64,000 nt of DNA. It comes from Streptomyces sp. NBC_00247. GTDB taxonomy: Bacteria > Actinomycetota > Actinomycetes > Streptomycetales > Streptomycetaceae. Position numbers and translations under genes: made by a program. The stretch covers positions 5,228,001 to 5,292,000 of the forward strand of contig NZ_CP108093.1 in NCBI RefSeq assembly GCF_036188265.1, given 5' to 3'. The notes beneath the pieces were generated by a model. It did not search any database, was not told the origin of the DNA, and worked only from the letters and a program-made list of their open reading frames with translations. Shown here in pieces: positions 7,019 to 15,440 of this stretch. How positions within the stretch are numbered: position 1 is the stretch's first letter; every line of letters starts with the position of its first letter.

Positions 7019-7936
7019 TCAGACGAGCGGAGGCCGGCCGAGCCGGGTCATCCGCCACACCGTGCGCCAGCGCATCGGGTTGCGGGGGCCGCACGGGGTG
7101 CGCAGGCCCTCGGCGAACCCGCCCATCCAGGCCTTCAGCCCCTTCGCGGAACGGGTCCTGGCCAAGGTGAGCAGCGTCCAGACACCCAGGTAGAGCGGGA
7201 TCAGCGGCGCCGGGAGGTTCCGGCGGGCGAGCCACACCCGGTTGCGGGCGGTCATCCGGTGGTAGACCGCGTGCCGGGCGGGCGAGGTCTTCGGGTGCTG
7301 GAGCAGCAGATCGGGCTCGTAGAGGATGTTCCAGCCGTGGTCGAGCGCCCGCCAGGAGAGGTCCGTCTCCTCGTGGGTGAAGAAGAACTCGGCAGGCCAC
7401 AGGCCCGTGCCCGCCAGCATCTTCATCGAGAAGGCGTGCGCGCCGCCGAGGAAGGCCGTGACGTGCCCGCGCCGCATCGGGTCCGAGGCGCGCAGCCGCG
7501 GGATGTGGCGGCGCTGCGTCTCGCCGTGCTCGTCGGCGATCCGGAAGCCGACGATGCCCAGACCCGGATCGGCGGTGAACAGGTCCTGCACCGTGCTGAA
7601 CACGTTCTTCTCGACCAGCAGGCCGTCGTCGTCCAGCTCGATCACCACGTCCACGTCACCGAGCTCGGCGAGCCGGGCGAGGCCGACGTTCCGGCCGCCC
7701 GGGCAGCCGAGGTTCTCCTCGTTCTCGATGAGGGTCACCCCGCCCTCCAGGTCCTCCAGGCCGGGGAAGGCGGAGAAGTCGGGAAGCTTCGTGCCGTTGC
7801 CGATGACGACGAGCCGGGTGGGCCGGACGTCCTGCATGGCCACCGACGCGAGGAGGGCCTCCACCGCCTGCGGGCGGTCACCCATGGTGACGATGGAGAC
7901 ACCGATGCGTGGTGCGAGGGTTGCGGATGCGGACAA
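7019..7936 (-). CDS. Family 2 glycosyltransferase
   Basis: 305 residues. A GT-A fold with RIGVSIVTMGDRPQAVEALL at the N-terminus, ENEENLGCPGGRNVGL, a metal-binding ELDDDG motif near residue 100, and HEETDLSWRALDHGW near residue 205 for the acceptor base. The C-terminus is basic and amphipathic. This resembles rhamnosyl- or galactosyltransferases of cell-wall polysaccharide assembly; donor and acceptor are unknown. It is 189 bases downstream of the phzF-like gene on the same strand, in a gap holding several GGACGCCGAGGG repeats, so it may have its own promoter. Confidence 0.87.
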   Translation of the reverse strand: MSASATLAPRIGVSIVTMGDRPQAVEALLASVAMQDVRPTRLVVIGNGTKLPDFSAFPGLEDLEGGVTLIENEENLGCPGGRNVGLARLAELGDVDVVIELDDDGLLVEKNVFSTVQDLFTADPGLGIVGFRIADEHGETQRRHIPRLRASDPMRRGHVTAFLGGAHAFSMKMLAGTGLWPAEFFFTHEETDLSWRALDHGWNILYEPDLLLQHPKTSPARHAVYHRMTARNRVWLARRNLPAPLIPLYLGVWTLLTLARTRSAKGLKAWMGGFAEGLRTPCGPRNPMRWRTVWRMTRLGRPPLV

Positions 7937-7998
7937 GATCGGTACTCCCGTGCTCGGCTTCGGTGTCCGCGATCGTACGCCCCGGATTTCGGCCGCCC

Positions 7999-8082
7999 GA
8001 CGCCGAACCGTCGTATGGATGCCGAGAGGTGTTCACCGGACGCCGAGGGGACGCCGAGGGTGCGCCGGGAGGACGCCGAGGG
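7999..8082. repeat. Clustered GACGCCGA direct repeats
   Basis: GGACGCCGAGGG occurs three times between about 8038 and 8082, with degenerate copies at 7999 (GACGCCGA) and about 8018 (GGATGCCGAG). The spacing is irregular. The repeats lie in the 189-base gap between the glycosyltransferase and phzF-like genes. Confidence 0.6.
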
Positions 8083-8125
8083 CGCTGCCTCGGGACGCGC
8101 CCGGCCGGGGGCGGAGGCCCTCCGG

Positions 8126-8992
8126 TCAGCCGATACGGATCCCCGCGCCGCTCACCCGCACGCGCGGATCGCCCGGACGCAGCTCCACCGTGAGGGTGCC
8201 GGGCCGGCCCATGTCCGCGCCCTGGTGCAGGGTGAGCACCGCATCGTCCGGGACGAGGCCCAGCTCACGCGCGTACGCCCCGAAAGCCGCGGCGGCGGCA
8301 CCCGTGGCGGGGTCCTCGACCACCCCGCCCACCGGGAAGGGGTCGCGGGCGTGGAAGACCCGCCCGGACTCCCGCCACACCAGCTGTACCGTCGTGAGGT
8401 CCAGGCGCTCCATGAGGGACGCGAGGCGGGAGAAGTCGTACCGCAGGTCCGCGAGGCGCTCGCGGGTCGCGGCGGCCAGCACCAGATGGCGGGCACCGGC
8501 GAACGCGATACGGGGCGGCAGCGCCGGATCCAGATCGGCGGCGGGCCAGTCGAGTGCGGCCAGCGCCTCCGCCAGATCGGCCGGGGCGACGTCCCTCACG
8601 TGCGGCTCCACGCTGGTCAGCGTGGCCCGCGCCGTGCCGTCCCGCAGCGCCACCGCGACCGGGACCGTGCCGGCCCGGGTCAGGAACTCCAGGTCACCGG
8701 GGCCGTCGCGGTCCGCCAGCGCGAGCGCGGCGGCGACCGTCGCGTGCCCGCAGAACGGGACTTCGACCTTCGGGCTGAAATAGCGGACCGTGTACGTCCG
8801 CTCCCCGGGCGCCTTGGTCAGGAACGCGGACTCGCTGTAACCGAGCTCGGCGGCGACGGCCAGCATCGCCGCGTCGTCCAAGGCGGAGGCGTCCAGCACG
8901 ACACCGGCCGGGTTGCCGCCCTCCGGGTCGGTGGAGAAAGCGGTGTAACGCAGGATCTCGGCAGGTTCGTCGGCACTCATGTACCGGCTCAA
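8126..8992 (-). CDS. PhzF-family isomerase-like protein
   Basis: 288 residues of the PhzF/diaminopimelate-epimerase fold: FSTDPEGGNPAGVVLDAS at the N-terminus, GYSESAFL carrying the catalytic Glu of PhzF, PFCGHATVAAALAL, and GGVVEDPATGAAAAAFGAY in the second lobe. In phenazine producers PhzF isomerises DHHA, but no other phenazine genes are present, so the substrate is unknown. It lies 18 bases after the glycosyltransferase gene upstream and is probably co-transcribed with it. Confidence 0.88.
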   Translation of the reverse strand: MSRYMSADEPAEILRYTAFSTDPEGGNPAGVVLDASALDDAAMLAVAAELGYSESAFLTKAPGERTYTVRYFSPKVEVPFCGHATVAAALALADRDGPGDLEFLTRAGTVPVAVALRDGTARATLTSVEPHVRDVAPADLAEALAALDWPAADLDPALPPRIAFAGARHLVLAAATRERLADLRYDFSRLASLMERLDLTTVQLVWRESGRVFHARDPFPVGGVVEDPATGAAAAAFGAYARELGLVPDDAVLTLHQGADMGRPGTLTVELRPGDPRVRVSGAGIRIG

Positions 8993-9010
8993 CCGGCGAG
9001 TACGGGGAAC

Positions 9011-10240
9011 CTATTCCCGCCGCGCCCGGGAGGCGCCCACCGCTCGGCCCAGCATCTCCTCCACGAGGTCGGCGGCCCGCAGGGTGCCGCCCTCGGCGAG
9101 GGCCGCCGTGCGGACCTCCGCCGAGCGGCGGGCCACCTCGGGATCGGCCAGGAGTTCGTCCAGGGCCGTCCGCAGCACCTCTGCCGTGGCGTCCTCGGTG
9201 TCGACGCGGCGGGCCACGCCCAGCTCCACCAGACGGTCGGCGTTCATGAACTGCTCGGCGCCCTGCGGGACGGCGATCATGGGAACCCCCGCCCGCAGCC
9301 CCTCGCCGCAGCCGCCCATCCCGGCATGGGTGACGAAGGCGTCAGCCCGCTCCAGGATCGCCCGCTGCGGCACCCACCGGTGCACCTCCACGTGGGGCGG
9401 GATCTCGCCGAGCTCCGCCAGGTCGGTGTACTTCCCGATCTGGAGCACCAGGTGCAGGTCGGGCCGGCCGCCGAAGGCCGCCAGGCACCGGCGGTAGAAC
9501 TTAGGCCGGTGGGTGTAGGCCGATCCCAGGGAGACCAGCAGGACCCGCCCGGCACCGGCGGGACGCGTCCAGCCGGCGGCTTCGGCCGCCGCGCCCGGCG
9601 CCGGCTCGTCCACCGGCACGCAGGTGCCCACGAAGGTCACCCGGTCCGTGTCCACCCGGTCGGCGTGCGGCTGCATCGCCCGGGGGATCAGGGCCAGGGC
9701 CCGCTCCGGGCGGCCCGAGAAGGCGTCCATGTCGGTGGTGGTCGCCCCGCATCCGGCGAGCCACCGGGTGAACTTCGCCCGGTAGCCGTCGGCGCCCGGC
9801 AGCCGCCACAACCGCGCGCCCACCTCCTCCTCGTACCCTTCCCAGCCCACCAGGGTCGGGGACAACTGCAGGACGGGCCGCCGCTGGGACTCGGCGAGCG
9901 CCCGCCCGGCGTAGGCGCCGATGTCGTAGAGGTAGAGGTCGGCGGGATCGTCGTCGTAGAAGGCACGCAGCTGCGGGAGGGCCCGGACGGCGTCGTCCAG
10001 GAAGAGCTCCATGGCCGCGACGGGGTCGTCGGGCCACCTGTTGTCGGCGACCGGCAGCCCGGAGACGCAGGGCACCGGCTCCGCGCCGGTCGGGGCGATC
10101 AGACCGGCGACCGCCGGATCGTTGGCGTACGTCACCCGGTGGCCCCGGGAGACCAGTTCCCGGATGATCTCCAGGCTGGGCAGCACATGGCTGACGGCGG
10201 GAATTCCGGCCATCGCGATGTGGGCGCGGCGACGGGACAT
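9011..10240 (-). CDS. Macrolide-type glycosyltransferase (GT1)
   Basis: 409 residues, GT-B fold. The N-terminal acceptor domain begins HIAMAGIPAVSHVLPSLEII; the C-terminal donor-binding signature is EVHRWVPQRAILERADAFVT then HAGMGGCGEGL (residues ~290-330), as in MGT/OleD/OleI enzymes that inactivate macrolides by glucosylation. Natural-product tailoring glycosyltransferases share the same motifs, but no biosynthetic cluster is adjacent. It sits 44 bases downstream of a xenobiotic acetyltransferase gene on the same strand, which favours detoxification. Confidence 0.85.
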   Translation of the reverse strand: MSRRRAHIAMAGIPAVSHVLPSLEIIRELVSRGHRVTYANDPAVAGLIAPTGAEPVPCVSGLPVADNRWPDDPVAAMELFLDDAVRALPQLRAFYDDDPADLYLYDIGAYAGRALAESQRRPVLQLSPTLVGWEGYEEEVGARLWRLPGADGYRAKFTRWLAGCGATTTDMDAFSGRPERALALIPRAMQPHADRVDTDRVTFVGTCVPVDEPAPGAAAEAAGWTRPAGAGRVLLVSLGSAYTHRPKFYRRCLAAFGGRPDLHLVLQIGKYTDLAELGEIPPHVEVHRWVPQRAILERADAFVTHAGMGGCGEGLRAGVPMIAVPQGAEQFMNADRLVELGVARRVDTEDATAEVLRTALDELLADPEVARRSAEVRTAALAEGGTLRAADLVEEMLGRAVGASRARRE

Positions 10241-10284
10241 CGGGAATCACACCTTCCGGGTCTGCGGGGGCGGGACGGGCACCG

Positions 10285-10971
10285 TCATGCGCCGCGCGGG
10301 CCGGGCGCGGCGGCTTCCAGGTCGGCGACGCTGCCCGACATCACCGTCCGGACGTGCGCGGTGAGGTGCTCGGCGGGCCAGTCCCACCAGGCCACCGCCA
10401 GCAGCCGGGCGACGTCCCGGGCGTCGAAGCGGGTGCGCAGGAGGCGGGCCGGGTTGCCGCCGACGACGCCGTAGTCGGGCACGTCCGAGGTGACGACCGA
10501 GCCGGCGCCGACGATCGCCCCGTGCCCGATCCGTACGCCCGGCAGCACGGTGGCGCCGTAGCCGAACCAGACGTCGTTGCCGACGACCGTGTCCCCCCGG
10601 TCCGGCAGGCCCGTGAGCAGGTCGAAGTGCTCGGCCCAGGAGCCGCCCATGGTGGGGAAGGGAAACGTGGAGGGGCCGTCCATACGGTGGTTGGCGCCGT
10701 TCATCAGGAACCGCGTCCCCGTACCCAGCGCGCAGAACTTCCCGATGACCAGCTTCTCCGGGCCGTAGTGGTAGAGCACGTTCCGCGTCTCGAACGCGGT
10801 CGCGTCGTCCGGGTCGTCGTAGTAGGTGTACTCCCCGACCTCGATCAGCGGCGACGTCACCAGCGGGCGCAGGAGCACCACCCGGGGCTGGCCGGGCATC
10901 GGGTGGAGCACGGTCGGGTCGGCGGGTACGGGCACGTCGGGTCCTCCCGGAGGCGGCGTCGGGCCATCCAT
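10285..10971 (-). CDS. CatB/Vat-type xenobiotic O-acetyltransferase
   Basis: 228 residues from ATG 10971. A left-handed beta-helix hexapeptide-repeat acyltransferase: VIGKFCALGTGTRF, MNGANHRMDG with the catalytic His, then DVWFGYGATVLPGVRIG and VVGGNPARLL. Streptogramin A (Vat) and chloramphenicol (CatB) acetyltransferases share this layout, using acetyl-CoA. The first ~30 residues are a Pro-rich extension. GTG 10977, ten bases after GGAGG, is an alternative start. It is the first gene of a likely operon with the glycosyltransferase and PhzF genes and is divergent from phoD. Confidence 0.85.
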   Translation of the reverse strand: MDGPTPPPGGPDVPVPADPTVLHPMPGQPRVVLLRPLVTSPLIEVGEYTYYDDPDDATAFETRNVLYHYGPEKLVIGKFCALGTGTRFLMNGANHRMDGPSTFPFPTMGGSWAEHFDLLTGLPDRGDTVVGNDVWFGYGATVLPGVRIGHGAIVGAGSVVTSDVPDYGVVGGNPARLLRTRFDARDVARLLAVAWWDWPAEHLTAHVRTVMSGSVADLEAAAPGPRGA

Positions 10972-11187
10972 GATCACAGCAATGCGCCCTCCAGGACAGT
11001 CATTTGTCACCTGCGGGTACGTGCGCCGCCCGCTGCCCCGTCCGGCGCACGCGGTGCTCATCACCCCGCCATCCGGATGTCGTGCACCCGACAGACGGGC
11101 GACGCCGTTCCGCACTCCAATGCCCAGGGGGCGTCCGGCGGGCCGAGGCCGCACACCCCTCGAAACCCACCTGCCAGGGGAGAGACC

Positions 11188-12855
11188 ATGATGCCCGCAC
11201 CGACCGCCACGGACACCGGACACCCGGACCACCCGGCCGGGTTCCGCGCCGCGGCCCGCCGCCACAGCCAGGGCGTGGGCCGCCGCCGCTTCCTCACCAC
11301 CACCGGCGCCGCCGCCGCGCTCGCCTTCGCCGTCAACCTGCCGGCCGCCGGCACGGCGAGCGCCGCCGAACTCGACCCGCGCCGGATCACCGAAGACCCG
11401 TTCACCCTCGGGGTGGCCTCCGGCGACCCGCTGCCCGACTCCCTCCTGCTCTGGACGCGCCTCGCCCCGCGCCCGTACGAGGCGGACGGCGGACTGCCCG
11501 CCGCCCGCGTCCAGGTCGGCTGGGAGCTCGCCCACGACGAGCGTTTCCGCCGCGTCGTCCGGCGCGGAACCGCCACCGCGCACCCGGAGTTCGCCCACAG
11601 CGTCCGCACCGAGGTCCGCGGCCTGGAACCCGGCCGCACCTTCTACTACCGCTTCCGCGCCGGCGGCTGGACCAGCGGGACCGGCCGCACCCGCACCGCC
11701 CCCGACCCGCACACCCGCAACCGCGCGGTCAGGCTCGCCGCCGTCTCCTGCCAGGCGTACCACGACGGGTACTTCACCGCCTACCGCCACCTCGCGGACG
11801 AGGACGTGGACGCCGTCTTCCACCTCGGCGACTACCTCTACGAGTACGCCGTCACCGCCACCGGCGGCGCCCGCGCCTACACCGACCGCGTGCTGCCGGA
11901 CGTCTTCAACCGGGAGACCCTGACCCTGGAGGACTACCGCCTGCGGTACGCCCTCTACAAGTCGGACCCCGACCTGCGCGCCGCACACGCCGCGCACCCC
12001 TTCGTCGTCACCTGGGACGACCACGAGACCGAGAACAACTACGCCGACGACGTCCCCGAGAACAGCGTGCCCGCCGAGGAGTTCCTGCTCCGCCGGGCCG
12101 CCGCCTACCGCGCGTACTGGGAGAACCAGCCGCTGCGCACCCCGCAGCGCCCCACCGGCCCCGACATGCGCCTCTACCGGCGGCTCCGGTTCGGCCGCCT
12201 CGCGCAGTTCGACATCCTGGACACCCGCCAGTACCGCAGCGACCAGGCGTACGGCGACGGCTGGAAGGTCCCCGGACCCGAGTCCGAGGACCCCGCCCGC
12301 ACCCTGACCGGTGCCACTCAGGAGCGATGGCTGATCGACGGCTGGCGCACCTCGCGCGCCACCTGGAACGTCCTGCCCCAGCAGGTCACCTTCGCCCGGC
12401 GCAAGGACGTGCCCACCGCCGCCTACAAGCTCTCGATGGACTCCTGGGACGGCTACCCGGCCTCCCGGCAACGGGTGCTGGACGGCGCCGAGTCGGCGGG
12501 CGTCGACAACCTGCTGGTCCTCACCGGCGACGTGCACGTCGCCTACGGCTTCGACCTCAAGAAGGACTTCGACGACCCCTCGTCCCGCACCGTCGGCACG
12601 GAGATCGTCACCTCCTCGATCACCAGCGGCCAGAACGGCTCGGTGAAGCCGGCCAACTGGAACAACCAGATGGCGGCCAACCCGCACCTGAAGTTCTACG
12701 ACGGCCGCCGCGGCTACGCGCTGGTCACCCTCGAAGACGACCACGCCCGCGCCGACTTCCGCGCGGTGGACGCCGTCACCACGCCCGGCGCCCCCGTCAC
12801 GACGGCCGGTTCCTTCGTGACGGAGGCGGGCAACCCGGGGCTGACCCCGGCCTGA
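11188..12855 (+). CDS. phoD: PhoD-family alkaline phosphatase, TAT-exported
   Basis: 555 residues. Twin-arginine signal RRRFLTTTGAAAALAFA with the arginines at residues 32-34 and cleavage near ASA-AELD. Metal ligands of the PhoD metallophosphoesterase fold are visible: VFHLGDYLYEY, VTWDDHETENNYADD and TGDVHVAYGF. The enzyme hydrolyses phosphodiesters and phosphomonoesters, including teichoic acids, outside the cell and usually needs Ca and Fe. Start ATG 11188 with AGGGGAGA upstream. PhoP control is expected from the family, but I did not identify a clear PHO box. Confidence 0.92.
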   Translation: MMPAPTATDTGHPDHPAGFRAAARRHSQGVGRRRFLTTTGAAAALAFAVNLPAAGTASAAELDPRRITEDPFTLGVASGDPLPDSLLLWTRLAPRPYEADGGLPAARVQVGWELAHDERFRRVVRRGTATAHPEFAHSVRTEVRGLEPGRTFYYRFRAGGWTSGTGRTRTAPDPHTRNRAVRLAAVSCQAYHDGYFTAYRHLADEDVDAVFHLGDYLYEYAVTATGGARAYTDRVLPDVFNRETLTLEDYRLRYALYKSDPDLRAAHAAHPFVVTWDDHETENNYADDVPENSVPAEEFLLRRAAAYRAYWENQPLRTPQRPTGPDMRLYRRLRFGRLAQFDILDTRQYRSDQAYGDGWKVPGPESEDPARTLTGATQERWLIDGWRTSRATWNVLPQQVTFARRKDVPTAAYKLSMDSWDGYPASRQRVLDGAESAGVDNLLVLTGDVHVAYGFDLKKDFDDPSSRTVGTEIVTSSITSGQNGSVKPANWNNQMAANPHLKFYDGRRGYALVTLEDDHARADFRAVDAVTTPGAPVTTAGSFVTEAGNPGLTPA

Positions 12856-12876
12856 AGAAAGGCATGTGACGAGCCG

Positions 12877-13899
12877 TCAGGCACCCTTGCCCGCACGGTT
12901 GTCGCAGGGGTAGCGGACGCCGATGCGGTCCCGTACCGCGTCGAGCGTCCGCATCACCGCCAGTGAACCGTCCAGGGGCACCAGCGGGGACTCGGTCTCG
13001 CCCGCCCGCAGTGCGCGCATCACCTCGACCGCCTCGTACTGCATGCCGGACAGGCCCTGCGGACCCGGGCCGGTGACGATCTTCTCCGGCGCCGGGTCCG
13101 AGGAGCCCGCGCGGTGCAGGAGGAGGTGGTCCGGGTGGAAGAAGTCGCGCGGGAGGTCGATACGGCCCTTCGTGCCGACGACGGTCGCCGCCGTGGCGTG
13201 GTGGCCCACGATCGAACAGGAGAGCAGCGCGGTCGCGCCCGAGTCCCAGCCCAGCAGTATTCCGGTGTTCAGGTCCGTGCCCTCGGGGGAGAGCAGCGCG
13301 TCCGCCTGTACCCGGTCCGGCTCGCCCAGCAGCAGGTGCGCGAACGACACCGGGTAGACACCCAGGTCGAGCAGCGCGCCGCCGCCGAGGGCGGGGTCGC
13401 GCAGCCGGTGCTCGGGACCCACGTCACCCGCGAACCCGAAGTCGGCCTGGACGGTGCGGATCTCGCCGATCGCGCCCTCGCGCACCAGCTCCGTCATCCG
13501 GCGGACGACCGGGTTGAGGTACGTCCACATGGCCTCCATCAGGAACAGGCCGCGCTCCCGGGCGAGCCCGACCAGCTCGCCGGCCTGCCCCGCGTCCAGC
13601 GTGAACGCCTTCTCGCAGAGCACGTGCTTGCCCGCGCGCAGCGCCAGCGCGGCCGCCTCGTGGTGGGCGGAGTGCGGGGTTGCGACATACACCACATCGA
13701 CGTCGTCGTCCGCGACCAGCTCGGCCCAGCTCCCGTAGGCCCGTTCGATCCCGAACCGCTCGGCGAACGCCCGGGCCGACGCCTCGGTGCGCGAGGCCAC
13801 CGCGACCACCTCGGCGTCCGGCAGTCCCAGCAGATCCTGGGTGAAGGTCGCGGCTATGCCGCCCGTCGCCAATATGCCCCAACGCACAGTCCCGCTCAT
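12877..13899 (-). CDS. Gfo/Idh/MocA-family oxidoreductase
   Basis: 340 residues. A Rossmann domain starts RWGILATGGIAATFTQDL; the nicotinamide-site motif is CEKAF in place of the usual EKP. The C-terminal alpha/beta domain carries GGGALLDLGVYPVSFAHLL. It is an NAD(P)-dependent dehydrogenase, probably of a sugar, inositol or trans-dihydrodiol-like substrate. Start ATG 13899 with GGGCGGGG upstream. Its stop faces the phoD stop 21 bases away, and it is divergent from the Bcr/CflA exporter. Confidence 0.88.
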   Translation of the reverse strand: MSGTVRWGILATGGIAATFTQDLLGLPDAEVVAVASRTEASARAFAERFGIERAYGSWAELVADDDVDVVYVATPHSAHHEAAALALRAGKHVLCEKAFTLDAGQAGELVGLARERGLFLMEAMWTYLNPVVRRMTELVREGAIGEIRTVQADFGFAGDVGPEHRLRDPALGGGALLDLGVYPVSFAHLLLGEPDRVQADALLSPEGTDLNTGILLGWDSGATALLSCSIVGHHATAATVVGTKGRIDLPRDFFHPDHLLLHRAGSSDPAPEKIVTGPGPQGLSGMQYEAVEVMRALRAGETESPLVPLDGSLAVMRTLDAVRDRIGVRYPCDNRAGKGA

Positions 13900-13981
13900 G
13901 CCCCGCCCTTGATATTGGGTTCCGACCACTCGGCCTGAGCTGAGAGCATAGATGCGGATTTCAACGATGTGGAGATGAAGC

Positions 13982-15364
13982 ATGCCGGACAGCGGCGGAA
14001 GCCGGGCCCAGCAAGAACAAGAGCACATACCTACGGCGGGAACCGGTCGGCTGATCACCGGCCCCGCCGTTCCCGACCCCGCGCCGGGCCCCGAGGGCCC
14101 GGCTCTTCCCGGTCTGACCGGCCTCCCGGACGCTCCGGCGGCGGCCGTCCGCCGGACCGCGTTCCTGGTGACCCTGGTGCTCGGCGGCCTCACCGCGCTG
14201 CCGGCCCTCTCCATGGACATGTACCTGCCGGCGCTGCCCGACGTCACCGACGCGCTGCACGCCCCGGCCGCCACCGTCCAGCTCACGCTGACCGCCTGCC
14301 TCCTCGGCATGGCCCTCGGTCAGCTCGTCATCGGCCCCATGAGCGACCGGTGGGGCCGCCGAGGACCGCTGCTGACCGGCATGGTCGTCTACGTGGTCGC
14401 CACCGCGATCTGCGCGATAGCCCCCAACGCCGAGATGCTCATCGGCTGCCGCCTGCTCCAGGGCCTCGCCGGCTCGGCCGGAATCGTGATCTCCCGGGCC
14501 GTCGTGCGCGACCTCTACGACGGCATCGAGATGGCCAAGTTCTTCTCCACCCTGATGCTGATCTCGGGTGTCGCCCCGATCATCGCCCCGCTGATCGGCG
14601 GCCAGGTGCTGCGGATCACTGACTGGCGCGGGGTCTTCGTCGTCCTCACCGTCGTCGGCCTGCTGCTGACCCTGGTCGTGTGGAAGAGCCTGCACGAGAC
14701 CCTGCCGCCGGAGGAACGCCACACCGGCGGCGTCGCCGAAGCCCTGCGCACCATGCGCGGCCTCTTCGCCGACCGGGTGTTCATCGGCTACACGATCGCC
14801 GGCGGGCTCGCCTTCGCGGCCCTCTTCGCCTATGTCAGCGCCTCGCCGTTCGTCATCCAGGAGATCTACGGCGCCTCGCCGCAGACCTTCAGCCTGCTCT
14901 TCGGCCTCAACTCGGTCGGCCTGATCGTCGTCGGTCAGATCAACGGCCGGCTGCTCGTCGGCCGGGTCAGCCTCGACCGGGTGCTGCTCTTCGGGCTCTT
15001 CGTCATCCTGCTCGCCGCCGTCGCGCTGCTGCTGATGACCAGCGGGGTCTTCGGCGAGGTGGGGCTCGCCCCCGTCGCCGGCACCCTGTTCGTCCTGATG
15101 TCCGCGATGAGCCTGGCGCTGCCGAACACGAACTCGCAGGCCCTGATGCGTTCCAAGCACGCGGCGGGCTCCGCCTCCGCGCTGCTCGGCACCTCGTCGT
15201 TCCTGATCGGCGCGATCGCCTCGCCGCTGGTGGGGATCGCGGGGGAGGACACGGCCGTCCCGATGGCCCTCGTCCAGACCATCTGCGCCGCCGCGGCCAT
15301 GGCCTGCTTCCTGGTGCTCTGCCGCCCCTGGGAGCGCCGGGGCCGGGAGGCCGGCGGGCTGTAG
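13982..15364 (+). CDS. Bcr/CflA-family multidrug efflux MFS transporter
   Basis: 460 residues with 12 predicted membrane segments after a ~55-residue Pro/Gly-rich cytoplasmic N-terminus. MDMYLPALPDVTDALHAP is the hallmark of the Bcr/CflA drug-resistance group, and IGPMSDRWGRRGPLL is the MFS loop 2-3 signature. A proton-driven exporter of bicyclomycin-, chloramphenicol- or sulfonamide-like compounds is expected; the actual substrate is unknown. A strong hairpin at 15371-15406 terminates it. Confidence 0.9.
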   Translation: MPDSGGSRAQQEQEHIPTAGTGRLITGPAVPDPAPGPEGPALPGLTGLPDAPAAAVRRTAFLVTLVLGGLTALPALSMDMYLPALPDVTDALHAPAATVQLTLTACLLGMALGQLVIGPMSDRWGRRGPLLTGMVVYVVATAICAIAPNAEMLIGCRLLQGLAGSAGIVISRAVVRDLYDGIEMAKFFSTLMLISGVAPIIAPLIGGQVLRITDWRGVFVVLTVVGLLLTLVVWKSLHETLPPEERHTGGVAEALRTMRGLFADRVFIGYTIAGGLAFAALFAYVSASPFVIQEIYGASPQTFSLLFGLNSVGLIVVGQINGRLLVGRVSLDRVLLFGLFVILLAAVALLLMTSGVFGEVGLAPVAGTLFVLMSAMSLALPNTNSQALMRSKHAAGSASALLGTSSFLIGAIASPLVGIAGEDTAVPMALVQTICAAAAMACFLVLCRPWERRGREAGGL

Positions 15365-15370
15365 CGCCCG

Positions 15371-15406
15371 GCCCGGCACCTGCGGTCGTCCCCGCGAGTG
15401 CCGGGC
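15371..15406. terminator. Hairpin between convergent genes
   Basis: GCCCGGCAC (15371-15379) pairs with GTGCCGGGC (15398-15406) in the gap between the Bcr/CflA gene and the convergent beta-propeller gene. It could serve both strands. No T-tract, as is usual in Streptomyces. Confidence 0.6.
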
Positions 15407-15440
15407 TCCCGTCCCCGCGGGCGGGCCGCCCGGGGGCCGG

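Noticed and set aside
7999..8082. Possible CRISPR array
   Set aside because: Repeats are only 8-12 bases, spacing is irregular and no cas genes are present.
8126..8992. Phenazine biosynthesis gene
   Set aside because: Only the PhzF family member is present; no phzABCDEG-type genes in the window.
6989..10474. A 1161-codon open frame on the plus strand across four minus-strand genes
   Set aside because: It spans gene boundaries of recognisable enzymes and shows no domain; shadow frame.
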